A DNA stretch of 40,319 nucleotides from Betaproteobacteria bacterium HGW-Betaproteobacteria-6. GTDB lineage: Bacteria > Pseudomonadota > Gammaproteobacteria > Burkholderiales > Rhodocyclaceae. Shown here in pieces: positions 1-8,502 of the stretch. Position 1 is the first letter of the stretch. Each line of letters opens with the position of its first letter. A model generated the notes under the pieces. That model worked only from the letters and a program-made list of their open reading frames with translations. It did not search any database and was not told the origin of the DNA. Position numbers and translations under genes: made by a program. Location of the stretch: NCBI GenBank assembly GCA_002842145.1, contig PHCF01000051.1, positions 1 through 40,319 on the forward strand, given 5' to 3'.

Positions 1-1281
1 CGAAGGCTGGCCGGTCAGCGAGAAGGGGCTGTTGCCCGGTTCGGAAATCTTGCCGACCAGCAAATGGACGTTGTAGACCATGTTGTTCACCCAGGTGCCA
101 CGGGTATGCTGGTTGAAGCCCATGGTCCAGAATGACGTGACCCTGGTCTTCGGATCGGCGTAGGTTTTGGCTAGGGCCTCGAGTCGGTCTTTCGGCACGC
201 CGGAAATTTCGTGGGCCTTGTCGAGCGTGTACTCGGCGACGAAGGCGGCGAATTCGTCGAAGGTAATCGGCGAATTCTTGCCCGGATTACCCTTGGGCTT
301 GCCGTCGGCACCGGGGTAGCCATTGTTGCCGGCCGCCTGTTCGAGGGGATGGTTCGGGCGCAGGCCGTAGCCGATGTCGGTGACGCCCTTGGCAAAATTG
401 ACGTGTTTGGCGACAAATTCCTTGTTAACCGCACCGGACTGGATGATGTAGTTGGCGATGTAATTGAGGATTGCCAAGTCGGACTGCGGGTTGAAGATCA
501 GCTGGTTGTCGGCCAGTTCGCAGGAACGATGGGTAAAGGTGGACAGGACATGGACCTTGACGTGCTTGGCGCTCAGCCGACGGTCCGTGACACGCGACCA
601 GAGGATGGGATGCATTTCGGCCATGTTCGAACCCCACAGCACGAAGGCATCGGCATGCTCGATGTCGTCGTAGCAACCCATCGGCTCGTCGATGCCGAAG
701 GTGCGCATGAAGCCGGCAACGGCCGAAGCCATGCAGTGACGGGCATTGGGGTCGATGTTGTTGGAGCGGAAGCCGGCCTTGAACAGTTTGGCCGCGGCAT
801 AGCCTTCCCAGATGGTCCACTGCCCGGAGCCGAACATGGCGATGTTGCGCGGGCCGCCCTTCTTCAATGCGGCCTTGGCTTTCTCTTCCATGATGTCGAA
901 AGCCTTTTCCCAGCTGATCGGCTGGAATTCGCCGTTCTTGTCGAACTTGCCATCCTTCATGCGGAGCAGGGGCTGGGTCAGACGATCCTTGCCGTACTGG
1001 ATCTTGGAGAGGAAGTAACCCTTGATGCAGTTGAGGCCGCGATTGACTGGCGCTTCGGGATCGCCCTGGGTGGCGACGATGCGCCCGTCCTTGACGCCGA
1101 CGAGTACGCCGCAGCCGGTGCCGCAATAGCGACAGGCACCCTTGTCCCAGCGCACGCCATCATCCTTGCCTTTTTGCTGCGCCAGGACGGCGCTCGGCAC
1201 GCTGATGCCGGCGACGGTTGCGGCCGCCGCGACTGCGTTGCTCTTGATGAAATCACGCCGGGTAAGTTTCACTTCGATCAT
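1..1281 (-). CDS. napA: Periplasmic nitrate reductase catalytic subunit, N-terminal 427 codons (runs off left edge)
   Basis: Large molybdoprotein subunit that reduces nitrate to nitrite in the periplasm. I translated the minus strand from ATG 1281. The protein starts with a twin-arginine signal (RRDFIKS near residues 8-14, then an Ala-rich segment ending SAVLA). It is followed by the [4Fe-4S] motif [13 protein letters not shown] with the fourth Cys in GLNCIKGY, and by [14 protein letters not shown], whose Cys is the expected Mo ligand. The frame is open to base 1, so the C-terminal half lies outside. GAGGAGG sits 8-14 bases before the ATG. The napD stop ends two bases upstream, so the genes are co-transcribed. 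The Tat signal and Fe-S motif look intact. The partner chaperone gene napD just upstream looks damaged. Confidence 0.96.
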   Translation of the reverse strand, partial: MIEVKLTRRDFIKSNAVAAAATVAGISVPSAVLAQQKGKDDGVRWDKGACRYCGTGCGVLVGVKDGRIVATQGDPEAPVNRGLNCIKGYFLSKIQYGKDRLTQPLLRMKDGKFDKNGEFQPISWEKAFDIMEEKAKAALKKGGPRNIAMFGSGQWTIWEGYAAAKLFKAGFRSNNIDPNARHCMASAVAGFMRTFGIDEPMGCYDDIEHADAFVLWGSNMAEMHPILWSRVTDRRLSAKHVKVHVLSTFTHRSCELADNQLIFNPQSDLAILNYIANYIIQSGAVNKEFVAKHVNFAKGVTDIGYGLRPNHPLEQAAGNNGYPGADGKPKGNPGKNSPITFDEFAAFVAEYTLDKAHEISGVPKDRLEALAKTYADPKTRVTSFWTMGFNQHTRGTWVNNMVYNVHLLVGKISEPGNSPFSLTGQPS

Positions 1282-1282
1282 C

Positions 1283-1502
1283 TCAGGCCTCCTCATCTGG
1301 ATCAGTTTCGTACTGGTGATAGACCAGCGCGGCCGAGATAACCCCCGGCATCTGGCGTATCGCCTCAAAGATGTTGCTGGTGTTGTCTTCGTCGCCGGAT
1401 TCGATGGAAATGATCATCCGGCCATCTCTTGCTCGTGTCAGTTGGCAGGACGCCGAGAATGGCGCTGGAAATATTGATGCCGGAGGAAACCTTCTTGTCC
1501 AT
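1283..1502 (-). pseudogene. napD: napD chaperone gene with internal deletion/frameshift
   Basis: NapD binds the Tat signal of NapA and is needed for its maturation. The sequence holds both ends of a NapD but in different frames. From ATG 1502 one frame reads MDKKVSSGINISSAILGVLP, the usual N-terminal strand. The C-terminal part, [10 protein letters not shown] ... [22 protein letters not shown], lies in another frame ending at the stop 1285-1283. The join is around 1427-1445. Relative to a typical NapD of about 85 residues, roughly 20 residues between the first strand and GRMIIS are missing, and the loss is not a multiple of three. Its stop precedes napA by one base. Either a real lesion or an assembly deletion; the shortened C-terminal frame has no good start of its own. 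Confidence 0.7.
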
Positions 1503-1609
1503 CGTGCGCCCATTCCGTAATGTCAGCTCGGGCAATCTACGCCCATAGACCGACGCTTCTTTAGCGCAGATCAAATCGGGGAAATACCCCTACATCAATT
1601 ACTGGAATG

Positions 1610-1623
1610 TTGACGATGATCAA
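1610..1623 (-). promoter_or_regulatory. FNR/ANR-like box upstream of napDA
   Basis: TTGACGATGATCAA differs from the FNR consensus TTGAT-N4-ATCAA at one base. It overlaps the tatD stop codon and lies about 115 bases upstream of the napD start. A class II arrangement would put the transcription start near 1575, with a TATTTC-like -10 near 1581-1586. A GGGG-AAATA-CCCC dyad lies in the same stretch, at about 1579-1591. Anaerobic control of nap by an FNR-type regulator is known in other bacteria; its role here is inferred from the motif only. Confidence 0.45.
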
Positions 1624-2381
1624 ATGCCGGGCAGTACGCGCCGGGCATTGGCCGCGCTCGAGGCAGCCACTTCGGCCGGCGTCAGGCCGCGCAAATCGGC
1701 CAGCACCGCTGCAATGCGCGGCAATTCGTCCGGCGCATTGCGGCCGCCGTTGAGCCAGGCCGGCGGAATGTCCGGCGCATCGGTTTCAAGGACGATGGAT
1801 TCGAGCGGGAGCGTTCTCGCCAGTTCGCGGATGCGCGTTGAGCCGCTGAAAGTCATCGCCCCGCCGAAACCCAGCGCGAAGCCGAGCTTGATGAATTCGT
1901 CGGCCTGCTGACGGCTGCCGTTGAAGGCATGGGCGATGCCGCCGCGCACGCCGATCCGCCGCAATTGCTTGAGTACCGGATCGACCGCGCGGCGAACATG
2001 GAGCAGCACGGGCAGATCGAACTCGCGGGCCAGCCTCAATTGTTCGACGAAAAAATGCGTCTGCCGATCGCTATCGATACCGCCGACGTAGAAATCGAGC
2101 CCGATCTCGCCAACCGCAACCGGTGGCGCCTGCTGCAGCCAGTCGCGCAACCTGGACAGGTCGTCCAGGCTGGACTGATCGACGTACAGCGGGTGAATCC
2201 CGTAGGCCTCAAGGCAGGCAGGATAGTCGGCGATTTTCGATTTTGGCCGAAAAAGCCGGTTGACCGTAACACCCGGTACGATGATGCGCCCCACCCCGGC
2301 CGCCAGCGCCGCGGCATACACCGCATCCCGGTCGGCATCAAACTCGGCCGCATCGAGATGGCAGTGGGTGTCGATCAGCAT
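1620..2381 (-). CDS. TatD-family metal-dependent hydrolase
   Basis: Amidohydrolase-fold TatD family protein (253 aa), a cytosolic metal-dependent DNase or related phosphodiesterase. All expected metal-site motifs are present: DTHCHLD at residues 4-10, GEIGLDFY, LLHVRRA, IAHAFNGS and LETDAPDIPP. The ATG follows the stop of the upstream spoT-dadA frame with no gap, so it is translated from the same message. Residues around 37-48 (TVNRLFRPKSKI) are encoded by a copy of the dispersed repeat (2240-2275) on the opposite strand. This region is variable in the family, so the protein may still be functional. Which TatD paralogue this is (TatD, YcfH, YjjV type) cannot be decided here. Confidence 0.9.
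   Translation of the reverse strand: MLIDTHCHLDAAEFDADRDAVYAAALAAGVGRIIVPGVTVNRLFRPKSKIADYPACLEAYGIHPLYVDQSSLDDLSRLRDWLQQAPPVAVGEIGLDFYVGGIDSDRQTHFFVEQLRLAREFDLPVLLHVRRAVDPVLKQLRRIGVRGGIAHAFNGSRQQADEFIKLGFALGFGGAMTFSGSTRIRELARTLPLESIVLETDAPDIPPAWLNGGRNAPDELPRIAAVLADLRGLTPAEVAASSAANARRVLPGI
2240..2275 (+). repeat. Dispersed CGGTTGACCG repeat, copy 1 (inside tatD)
   Basis: Reads TTTTGGCC, an A-tract, then GCCGGTTGACCGTAACA and CCCGG. It matches the core CGGTTGACCGTAGCAA with one change, preceded by the usual GGCC and five-base homopolymer run. It is translated on the minus strand as part of TatD without breaking the frame. Confidence 0.6.
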
Positions 2382-5300
2382 CTAATAACCGAAACTGGGT
2401 TTGAGAAAGGGAAAATCCGGTTCAGGCAGGCTACCGCTCATCATTTCCGCCAGCGAAGCGCCCGAACCACAGGCCATCGTCCAGCCCAGGGTGCCGTGAC
2501 CGGTGTTGAGCCACAGGTTGCCGTACCGCGTCCGGCCGATGATCGGCACATTGGATGGCGTAGCAGGGCGCAGGCCGCACCAGAATTCGGGTTCGCCGAC
2601 CGTTTGCAGTCCGGGAAACAGCTGCCGGGTGCGCGTGATCAATGCCTGGCAGCGCACCGGGTTGAGTTCGAGGTTGTAACCGTTGAACTCAGCCGTACCG
2701 GCGATGCGCAGACGATTGCCGAGGCGGGAGAAAACCAGCTTGCATTCGTCGTCGGTCACGCTGACCATGGGCGCCACGCATCCGTCGGCCAACGTCAGCG
2801 TGGCCGAATAACCCTTGGCCGGATAAACCGGCAGCTTGATGCCGAGGGGCTTGGTTAGCTGTGGCGAATAGCTGCCGAGCGCGACGACATACGCGTCGGC
2901 CGTCAATAATTCGCGACCGCCCTTGCCGCGGGCGACAACGCCAGCAATCTGACCGCCACCGGCAGCGATCCGCTCGATATCGACGCCGTAACGGAATTCG
3001 ACGCCGCGGGCGGCCGCTTTTTCGGCCAGAGCACCAGTAAATTTGTGAGCGTCGCCCGATTCATCGGAGCGCGTGTAGTCGCCGCCGACCAGCAGGGATT
3101 GCGCGCCGGCCAGGGCCGGTTCGATTTTCAGGCACTTTTCGGCGTCGACCGTGAGACGATCGAGTCCGAACTCGCGCATGACTTTCGCCACCTCGATAGC
3201 CTGGGCGAATTCATCGCGGTCGGTATAAATATGCAGGATGCCATGTTCGAGATGATCGTATTGGAGATCCAGCTCCTGGCGCAGCGCCTGCAGGCGACCG
3301 CGGCTATAGAGGGCCAGCGCGACTATGGCCTCCATGTTGCGCCGGGTCGAGCCGGGCAGGCATTCGCCGAGAAAGCGCATCCCCCAGGCCAGTTGCGCCG
3401 GGTCCGCCCGCCAGCGCCAGAGCAGCGGCGCATCTTCGCGCCCCAGCCATTTGCGCAGCCGGGTCAGGACATGGGGATTTGCCCACGGCTCGGCGTGCGA
3501 AACCGAAATCTGCCCGCCATTGGCAAAACTCGTTTCATTGCCGGCCAGCGGCTGCCGGTCGACGACCGTCACCTCATGCCCGGCGCGGGCCAGATACCAC
3601 GCGCTTGTCGTGCCGACGACACCGGCACCCAGCACGGCCAGATGGTTGCGATGGGCCACCTGGATGGTGAAGCGTAGCGAGGTAAACAGGCGTTCGGGAT
3701 CGGCATCCATCGAAACATGCTCGATGTTCGATCCGGCCTCGGCAATCGCCGACGCCACCTGCGCCAGCACCCCGCGTGAATTCTTGACCTCGACGTTGAT
3801 GCGGATATCGAACAGTTTGCCCTCTTCCGGCTCCCATTCGACGTCGATCCACTTCTGTGGCTCGGAAGTACGCGACTTGCGGATGCTTGCACAGTCGTGG
3901 GTATGAATGATCAAACCGCTGCCTTTGCGGATCGAGCCGATGATCGGATCGCCGGGAATCGGCTGGCAGCAGCGCGCTAGCTGGATGGCCATGCCTTCGG
4001 TGCCGTGGATGGCCAGCGCCATGCCGCTCGGCACCTCACTCGTCATGTCCTCGCGGGCCAGCAGGCGACGGGCGACGACTGAAGGCAGACGCTTGCCAAG
4101 ACCGATTTCGGTATAAATCTCTTCGATGTTCTTCTGGCCGCCGGCCTTGACCATCTGGTCCCAGGCTTCCGTCGGAATCGAAATCGGCACGACGCCGAGC
4201 GACAACAATTCCTGGCGCAGCAAGCGCTCGCCAAGGCGGGCCGACTCCTCGTTCTGCATGGTGCGCAGGAAATGACGGATTTTGCTGCGCGCCCGACCGG
4301 TCTTGACATAGGTCAGCCACACCGGGTTCGGGCTGGCCTGCGGCGAGGTGATGATTTCGACCAGGTCGCCATTGCGCAGATCGGTGCGCAGCGGCGCCAA
4401 CTCGTGATTGACCCGGGCCGCCGAGCAGTGGTGACCAACGTCGGTATGCACCGCGTAGGCGAAGTCGACCACCGTCGCGCCGCGCGGCATGGCCATGATC
4501 TTACCCTTCGGCGTGAACACGTAGACCTCGTCCGGGAAGAGGTCGATCTTGACGTTCTCGAAAAACTCGGCCGAATCGCTGGTCTGCATTTCAAGCAGCG
4601 ACTGCAGCCATTTGTGCGTCTTGATCTGCAGATCGGCGCTCGACTCGTCCATGTCCTTGTACAGCCAGTGGGCGGCGACGCCTTCCTGCGCGACATTGTG
4701 CATTTCGCGCGTGCGGATCTGCACTTCGACCGGCGTGCCGTAGGGGCCGATCAGCGTCGTGTGCAGCGACTGGTAGCCGTTGGCCTTGGGAATCGCGATG
4801 TAGTCCTTGAACTTGCCGGGCACCGGCTTGAACAGGCTGTGCAGCGCGCCAAGCGCCAGATAGCAGGTCGGCACGTTGTCGACGACGACCCGGAAACCGT
4901 AGATGTCGAGCACCTGCGAAAACGACAGGTGCTTGTCCTTCATCTTGCGGAAAATCGAGTACAGGCTCTTCTCGCGACCAAACACCTCAGCCTTCAGGCC
5001 GGCATGCGTCAGCTTGTCGTTGATGCCGTCAAGAATCCGCGTCAACAATTCCTTCCGGTTGCCATGCGCCGCGCTGATTGCCTTGGCCAGCACCTCGGCG
5101 CGATGCGGGTGGATGAGCCGGAACGAGGTGTCCTGCAACTCGCGGTATAGCTTGTTGAGACCTAGCCGCAAGGCAATCGGAGCGTAGATTTCCAGCGTTT
5201 CGCGGGCGATGCGGGCGCGCTTGTCGGCGCGCATGGCCGACATCGTCGCCAGATTATGCTGGCGGTCGGCGAGCTTGATGAGCACGACGCGCAAATCGCG

Positions 5301-5717
5301 CGCCATGGCCATCAGCATCTTGCGGAAATTCTCGGCCTGCGCCTCCTGATAGGAGGCAAATTCCATCTTGTCGAGCTTGGACAGGCCATCGACCAGCTCG
5401 GCCACTTCCTTGCCAAACTTCTCGGCCAGTTCGTGCTTGGTTGTACCGGTATCTTCGAGTACGTCGTGGAGCAGTGCCGCAGCAATCGCGTCCACATCCA
5501 TCCGCCACTCAACCACGGCGCCGGCCACAGCCAGCGGATGCGTGATGTAGGCTTCGCCCGACATGCGCCGCTGACTGGCGTGCGCCTTGGCTGCGTAGGC
5601 ATACGCAGCCTTGATTTTCTCTAGTTCGTCGGGGGAAAGATAATCGAGACTATCGAGGAAAACCCGGTAAGCGGGTTCCTCATCAGCAGGCGGCAGAGGC
5701 GACGGCACGGAACCCAT
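2382..5717 (-). CDS. Fused frame: SpoT-type (p)ppGpp synthetase/hydrolase joined to a DadA-type D-amino-acid dehydrogenase
   Basis: One uninterrupted frame of 1111 codons. Residues 1-694 are a long RelA/SpoT homologue: HD hydrolase domain (ITHPLAVA, LLHDVLEDT), synthetase domain (GREKSLYSIFRKM, GYQSLHTTLIGP, VEVQIRTREMH), TGS (DEVYVFTPKGKIMAMPRGAT), the CC/zinc-finger-like segment (LARCCQPIPGD) and the start of an ACT domain. At residue 694/695 (base 3636/3635) the ACT sequence ends at VAHRNHLA and continues as VLGAGVVGTTSAWYLARAG, the FAD-binding Rossmann start of a DadA-like flavoprotein. This part runs to the end with GLRPATPSNVPIIGRT and NTGHGTLGWTMACGSG. The last ACT helix and strand of SpoT (about 20 residues) and the first 3-4 residues of DadA are absent. 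The gene lies 21 bases after rpoZ, the usual spoT position. A true fusion is possible, but so is an in-frame deletion or assembly collapse, given other lesions nearby. Confidence 0.85.
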   Translation of the reverse strand: MGSVPSPLPPADEEPAYRVFLDSLDYLSPDELEKIKAAYAYAAKAHASQRRMSGEAYITHPLAVAGAVVEWRMDVDAIAAALLHDVLEDTGTTKHELAEKFGKEVAELVDGLSKLDKMEFASYQEAQAENFRKMLMAMARDLRVVLIKLADRQHNLATMSAMRADKRARIARETLEIYAPIALRLGLNKLYRELQDTSFRLIHPHRAEVLAKAISAAHGNRKELLTRILDGINDKLTHAGLKAEVFGREKSLYSIFRKMKDKHLSFSQVLDIYGFRVVVDNVPTCYLALGALHSLFKPVPGKFKDYIAIPKANGYQSLHTTLIGPYGTPVEVQIRTREMHNVAQEGVAAHWLYKDMDESSADLQIKTHKWLQSLLEMQTSDSAEFFENVKIDLFPDEVYVFTPKGKIMAMPRGATVVDFAYAVHTDVGHHCSAARVNHELAPLRTDLRNGDLVEIITSPQASPNPVWLTYVKTGRARSKIRHFLRTMQNEESARLGERLLRQELLSLGVVPISIPTEAWDQMVKAGGQKNIEEIYTEIGLGKRLPSVVARRLLAREDMTSEVPSGMALAIHGTEGMAIQLARCCQPIPGDPIIGSIRKGSGLIIHTHDCASIRKSRTSEPQKWIDVEWEPEEGKLFDIRINVEVKNSRGVLAQVASAIAEAGSNIEHVSMDADPERLFTSLRFTIQVAHRNHLAVLGAGVVGTTSAWYLARAGHEVTVVDRQPLAGNETSFANGGQISVSHAEPWANPHVLTRLRKWLGREDAPLLWRWRADPAQLAWGMRFLGECLPGSTRRNMEAIVALALYSRGRLQALRQELDLQYDHLEHGILHIYTDRDEFAQAIEVAKVMREFGLDRLTVDAEKCLKIEPALAGAQSLLVGGDYTRSDESGDAHKFTGALAEKAAARGVEFRYGVDIERIAAGGGQIAGVVARGKGGRELLTADAYVVALGSYSPQLTKPLGIKLPVYPAKGYSATLTLADGCVAPMVSVTDDECKLVFSRLGNRLRIAGTAEFNGYNLELNPVRCQALITRTRQLFPGLQTVGEPEFWCGLRPATPSNVPIIGRTRYGNLWLNTGHGTLGWTMACGSGASLAEMMSGSLPEPDFPFLKPSFGY

Positions 5718-5738
5718 CAGTCTTCACCGCCCCAACCA

Positions 5739-5945
5739 TCAGCCTTGGCCGCGGTTCAGCACTTCCAGACCGATCTTGCCAGCACCCATTTCCTTCAGGG
5801 CGACAACGGTCGGCTTGTGCTTTTCACCATCGACCAGCGGGGTTGCACCATTGGCCAGCTGACGGGCGCGGTGAGCCGCAGCCAGAGTCATCATGAAACG
5901 ATTGGGGATTTTTTTCAGACAGTCATCAACGGTAACGCGAGCCAT
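5739..5945 (-). CDS. rpoZ: RNA polymerase omega subunit
   Basis: A 68-aa omega subunit that assists assembly of the beta' subunit and contributes to ppGpp binding by RNA polymerase in proteobacteria. The start [17 protein letters not shown] and the core [15 protein letters not shown] are typical. Length is normal for betaproteobacteria. It sits between gmk (14 bases upstream) and the spoT-type frame (21 bases downstream), the conserved gmk-rpoZ-spoT order. Confidence 0.96.
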   Translation of the reverse strand: MARVTVDDCLKKIPNRFMMTLAAAHRARQLANGATPLVDGEKHKPTVVALKEMGAGKIGLEVLNRGQG

Positions 5946-5959
5946 GGGAACCTCAAAAT

Positions 5960-6568
5960 TCAGATCATTCTTTGAAACAGGGCGGCGTGCCGCGCACGCT
6001 GAGCCCCAAAGCTCAACCGGGACGCCCGCACGACTGCACGAAGATCGTCCAGCGCCTGAGCCAACTGGTCGTTAATGATAACATAGTCGAATTCCCCGAC
6101 ATGGCGCATTTCGGCCTGCGCCGCGGCCAGACGGCGGGAAATGACGTCGGCGCTGTCGGTGCCGCGGCCGGTCAGACGACGGGTCAGTTCTTCCATCGAT
6201 GGCGGCAGGATGAAGACCCCGATCGCCTGCGGAAACAGTGCCCGTACCTGCTGCGCGCCCTGCCAATCGATCTCGAGCAGAACGTCGCGGTCCACTGCCA
6301 GCTGGTCGGCGATCCATTTCTTCGAGGTGCCGTAGAAATTGCCATGCACTTCGGCCCATTCGAGGAATTCGTGGCGGGCGATCATGGCCTGGAATTCGGT
6401 GGCATCGACGAAATGATATTCGCGCCCGTTTTCCTCACCCGGGCGCGGCGCGCGAGTTGTGAAGGAAATGGAGAGCTGGACCGCCTTTTCCTGCTCGAGA
6501 AGCATGCGAACCAGCGTCGTCTTGCCGGCACCGGACGGTGCGGCCACTACATAAAGATTTCCCGCCAT
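5960..6568 (-). CDS. gmk: Guanylate kinase
   Basis: Phosphorylates GMP to GDP using ATP. The P-loop [10 protein letters not shown] is at residues 8-17, followed by [21 protein letters not shown] (GMP site) and [14 protein letters not shown] chose ATG 6568 ([13 protein letters not shown]), giving 202 aa, because GGAGG lies 7 bases before it. The frame could be extended 22 codons upstream to a weaker start that would add a sequence not seen in the family. First gene of the gmk-rpoZ-spoT group. A dispersed repeat lies 55 bases upstream in the gap to yicC. Confidence 0.95.
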   Translation of the reverse strand: MAGNLYVVAAPSGAGKTTLVRMLLEQEKAVQLSISFTTRAPRPGEENGREYHFVDATEFQAMIARHEFLEWAEVHGNFYGTSKKWIADQLAVDRDVLLEIDWQGAQQVRALFPQAIGVFILPPSMEELTRRLTGRGTDSADVISRRLAAAQAEMRHVGEFDYVIINDQLAQALDDLRAVVRASRLSFGAQRARHAALFQRMI

Positions 6569-6620
6569 GGGTGCCCTCCGAAAAACGCCCGCCAGTGCGG
6601 GACGACAACATTCAATCGTG

Positions 6621-6656
6621 CCTGCTACGGTCAACCGGGAAAAACGGCAAAAATCG
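6621..6656 (-). repeat. Dispersed CGGTTGACCG repeat, copy 2 (gmk-yicC gap)
   Basis: On the minus strand it reads TTTTTGCCG, TTTTT, then CCCGGTTGACCGTAGCA. It carries the full 15-base core and lies between yicC and gmk, which are transcribed in the same direction. It could sit in the gmk leader. The CCG-TTTTT-CGG-like arrangement could form a small hairpin. Confidence 0.7.
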
Positions 6657-6699
6657 ACACCGGCCTGCGCTGTCGACAGGCCACGGCATCACGCCCGAT

Positions 6700-7566
6700 T
6701 TACTCCAGGTTCTGGATCTGCTCGCGCATCTGCTCGATGAGCAGCTTGAGTTCCATCGAAGCCTGCGACACCTCGGTGATTGCCGATTTTGAGCCGAGCG
6801 TGTTGGCTTCGCGGTTGAGTTCCTGCATCAGGAAATCGAGGCGCTTGCCACAGGCGCCGCCTTGTTTCAGCACGCGCTCGACTTCATCAAGGTGAGTGTT
6901 CAAACGCGCAAGCTCTTCAGCCACATCGATGCGCGTCGCAAAGACGGCAACCTCCTGGAGCACGCGGTCGTCGCTGGCACCGCCGAGGGCCTCGGTCAGA
7001 CGCTGGCGCAGCTTTTCGGTGTAGATGGCCTGCGCCTCGGGAATACGCGGCGCGACGCGGCGAACGATGTCACGCATGGCGTTGACGCGGTCGATGATCG
7101 TTTCGGCCAACTTGTCGCCTTCGCGGCCACGGGTCGCCGTGAAATCGACCAAGGCCTCGCGCGCCAAGGCCATGACTTCCGGACTCAAGGCGGCGAAGTC
7201 GACGTTCTGTTCGCCGAACATGCCGGGCCAGCGCAAAGTTTCGTTGACCGACAGCGGCGTTGCCTCGGGCATTTCGCCACGCACGCGCTGGTTCAGCGAT
7301 TTCAGCGTAGCCAGCAAGTCGCCGTTGATTTTGAGCTGATCAGCCTTGGCCGCCGCGGCATTGAAGGAAAGCCGGCACTCGACCTTGCCACGATTGATCC
7401 GGGCGGCGAGCAGTTCGCGCAGCGGAATTTCCAGCGCTCGAAGATCTTCGGCGACTCGAAAATGGAAATCGAGATAGCGTGAATTGACGCTTTTTAGCTC
7501 GAGTTGCAGCGTTCCGTGCTCCAGATCACGTGTTTTAACTGCATAACCGGTCATACTACAAATCAT
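6700..7566 (-). CDS. yicC: YicC-family endoribonuclease
   Basis: A 288-aa YicC-family protein, starting MICSMTGYAVKTRDLEHGTLQLELKSVNSRYLD, the signature N-terminus. The C-terminal DUF1732-type end is intact (RLDFLMQELNREANTLGSKS ... ELKLLIEQMREQIQNLE). Family members act as endoribonucleases in E. coli and B. subtilis; the substrate here is unknown. It precedes gmk, as in many proteobacteria, and is divergent from the kinase gene, whose apparent 5' end lies close to it. Confidence 0.93.
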   Translation of the reverse strand: MICSMTGYAVKTRDLEHGTLQLELKSVNSRYLDFHFRVAEDLRALEIPLRELLAARINRGKVECRLSFNAAAAKADQLKINGDLLATLKSLNQRVRGEMPEATPLSVNETLRWPGMFGEQNVDFAALSPEVMALAREALVDFTATRGREGDKLAETIIDRVNAMRDIVRRVAPRIPEAQAIYTEKLRQRLTEALGGASDDRVLQEVAVFATRIDVAEELARLNTHLDEVERVLKQGGACGKRLDFLMQELNREANTLGSKSAITEVSQASMELKLLIEQMREQIQNLE

Positions 7567-7620
7567 TATCGGGAATCCCTTGCTTTACAGTCCGGACAAC
7601 ACGCCCGAAAATGCCTGAAA

Positions 7621-8502
7621 TTGCATCATAACCGCGAGCTTTCCATTGTCTATCTGGCCACCGATTCTGCCGGCCGACAGGTTGCCATCAAGGAATACCT
7701 GCCAAACAGTCTGGCCCTGCGCACGCGCGGCGAAATCAATCCGGTCATTTCCGCCGAACACCTGGGTGCCTTCCGCTACGGTATGAAGTGCTTTTTCGAG
7801 GAAGGGCGCGCCCTGGCCCGCCTCTCGCACCCCAACGTAATTCGCGTTTTGAATTTTTTTCGCGCCAACGACACCGTTTACATGGTCATGGAGTATGAGC
7901 ATGGCCGGACCCTGCAGGAATTCATCCAGAAACATCAGGGCCACATTTCCGAACGTTTCATGCGCGGCGTATTCACCCGCATGCTCAACGGCCTGCGCGA
8001 AGTGCATTCGAACAAGCTGCTGCATCTCGACCTCAAGCCGTCGAACATCTACCTGCGCGGCGACAATACGCCGGTTCTCATCGACTTCGGGGCTGCCCGC
8101 CAGACGCTGATCACCGACCAGCCCATTCTCAAGCCGATGTACACCCCGGGCTTTGCTTCACCCGAGCATTACGGCTCGCGCAAGGATCTCGGGCCGTGGA
8201 GCGACATCTACAGCGTCGGTGCCTCGATGTACGCCTGCCTCGCCGGCAGCGCGCCGCAGGCGGCTGATGCGCGCATGAAGAAGGACACGCTGGCCCCGGC
8301 CATGGTGCGCTGGGACGGCCAGTTTTCCGACCGCCTGCTCGAAATCATCGACTGGTGCCTCAACCTCAATCACCTTTACCGGCCGCAAAGCGTCTTTGCC
8401 CTGCAAAAGGCGCTCGTCGAGACCATCACCCCACCCCGCCCGAAACCGTCGCCGAGCTGGATTAACCGTTTCGTCGATATTCTCAGGAAACCGATGCAAT
8501 GA
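7621..8502 (+). CDS. Serine/threonine protein kinase, glycine loop missing (start uncertain)
   Basis: Hanks-type kinase that phosphorylates Ser/Thr of unknown targets. Seen: the VAIKEYLP lysine strand, the catalytic loop HLDLKPSNIYL, IDFGAAR (DFG), FASPEHYG (APE) and SDIYSVGASMYACL. Homology begins abruptly at RELSIVYLATD (base 7633), just where a GxGxFS loop should end. Upstream codons in this frame contain no ATG. A good ATG at 7611 reads MPEIAS and stops, in another frame. I used TTG 7621 as a nominal start. The picture fits loss of about 25-30 N-terminal codons, by real deletion or assembly error. The C-terminus is short ([14 protein letters not shown]), with no membrane segment seen. Its stop overlaps the phosphatase start by ATGA. 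Confidence 0.8.
   Translation: MHHNRELSIVYLATDSAGRQVAIKEYLPNSLALRTRGEINPVISAEHLGAFRYGMKCFFEEGRALARLSHPNVIRVLNFFRANDTVYMVMEYEHGRTLQEFIQKHQGHISERFMRGVFTRMLNGLREVHSNKLLHLDLKPSNIYLRGDNTPVLIDFGAARQTLITDQPILKPMYTPGFASPEHYGSRKDLGPWSDIYSVGASMYACLAGSAPQAADARMKKDTLAPAMVRWDGQFSDRLLEIIDWCLNLNHLYRPQSVFALQKALVETITPPRPKPSPSWINRFVDILRKPMQ

Noticed and set aside
211..1341. Open frame of 376 codons on the plus strand opposite napA
   Set aside because: Antisense shadow of napA, whose Tat signal, Fe-S and Mo-Cys motifs are clear.
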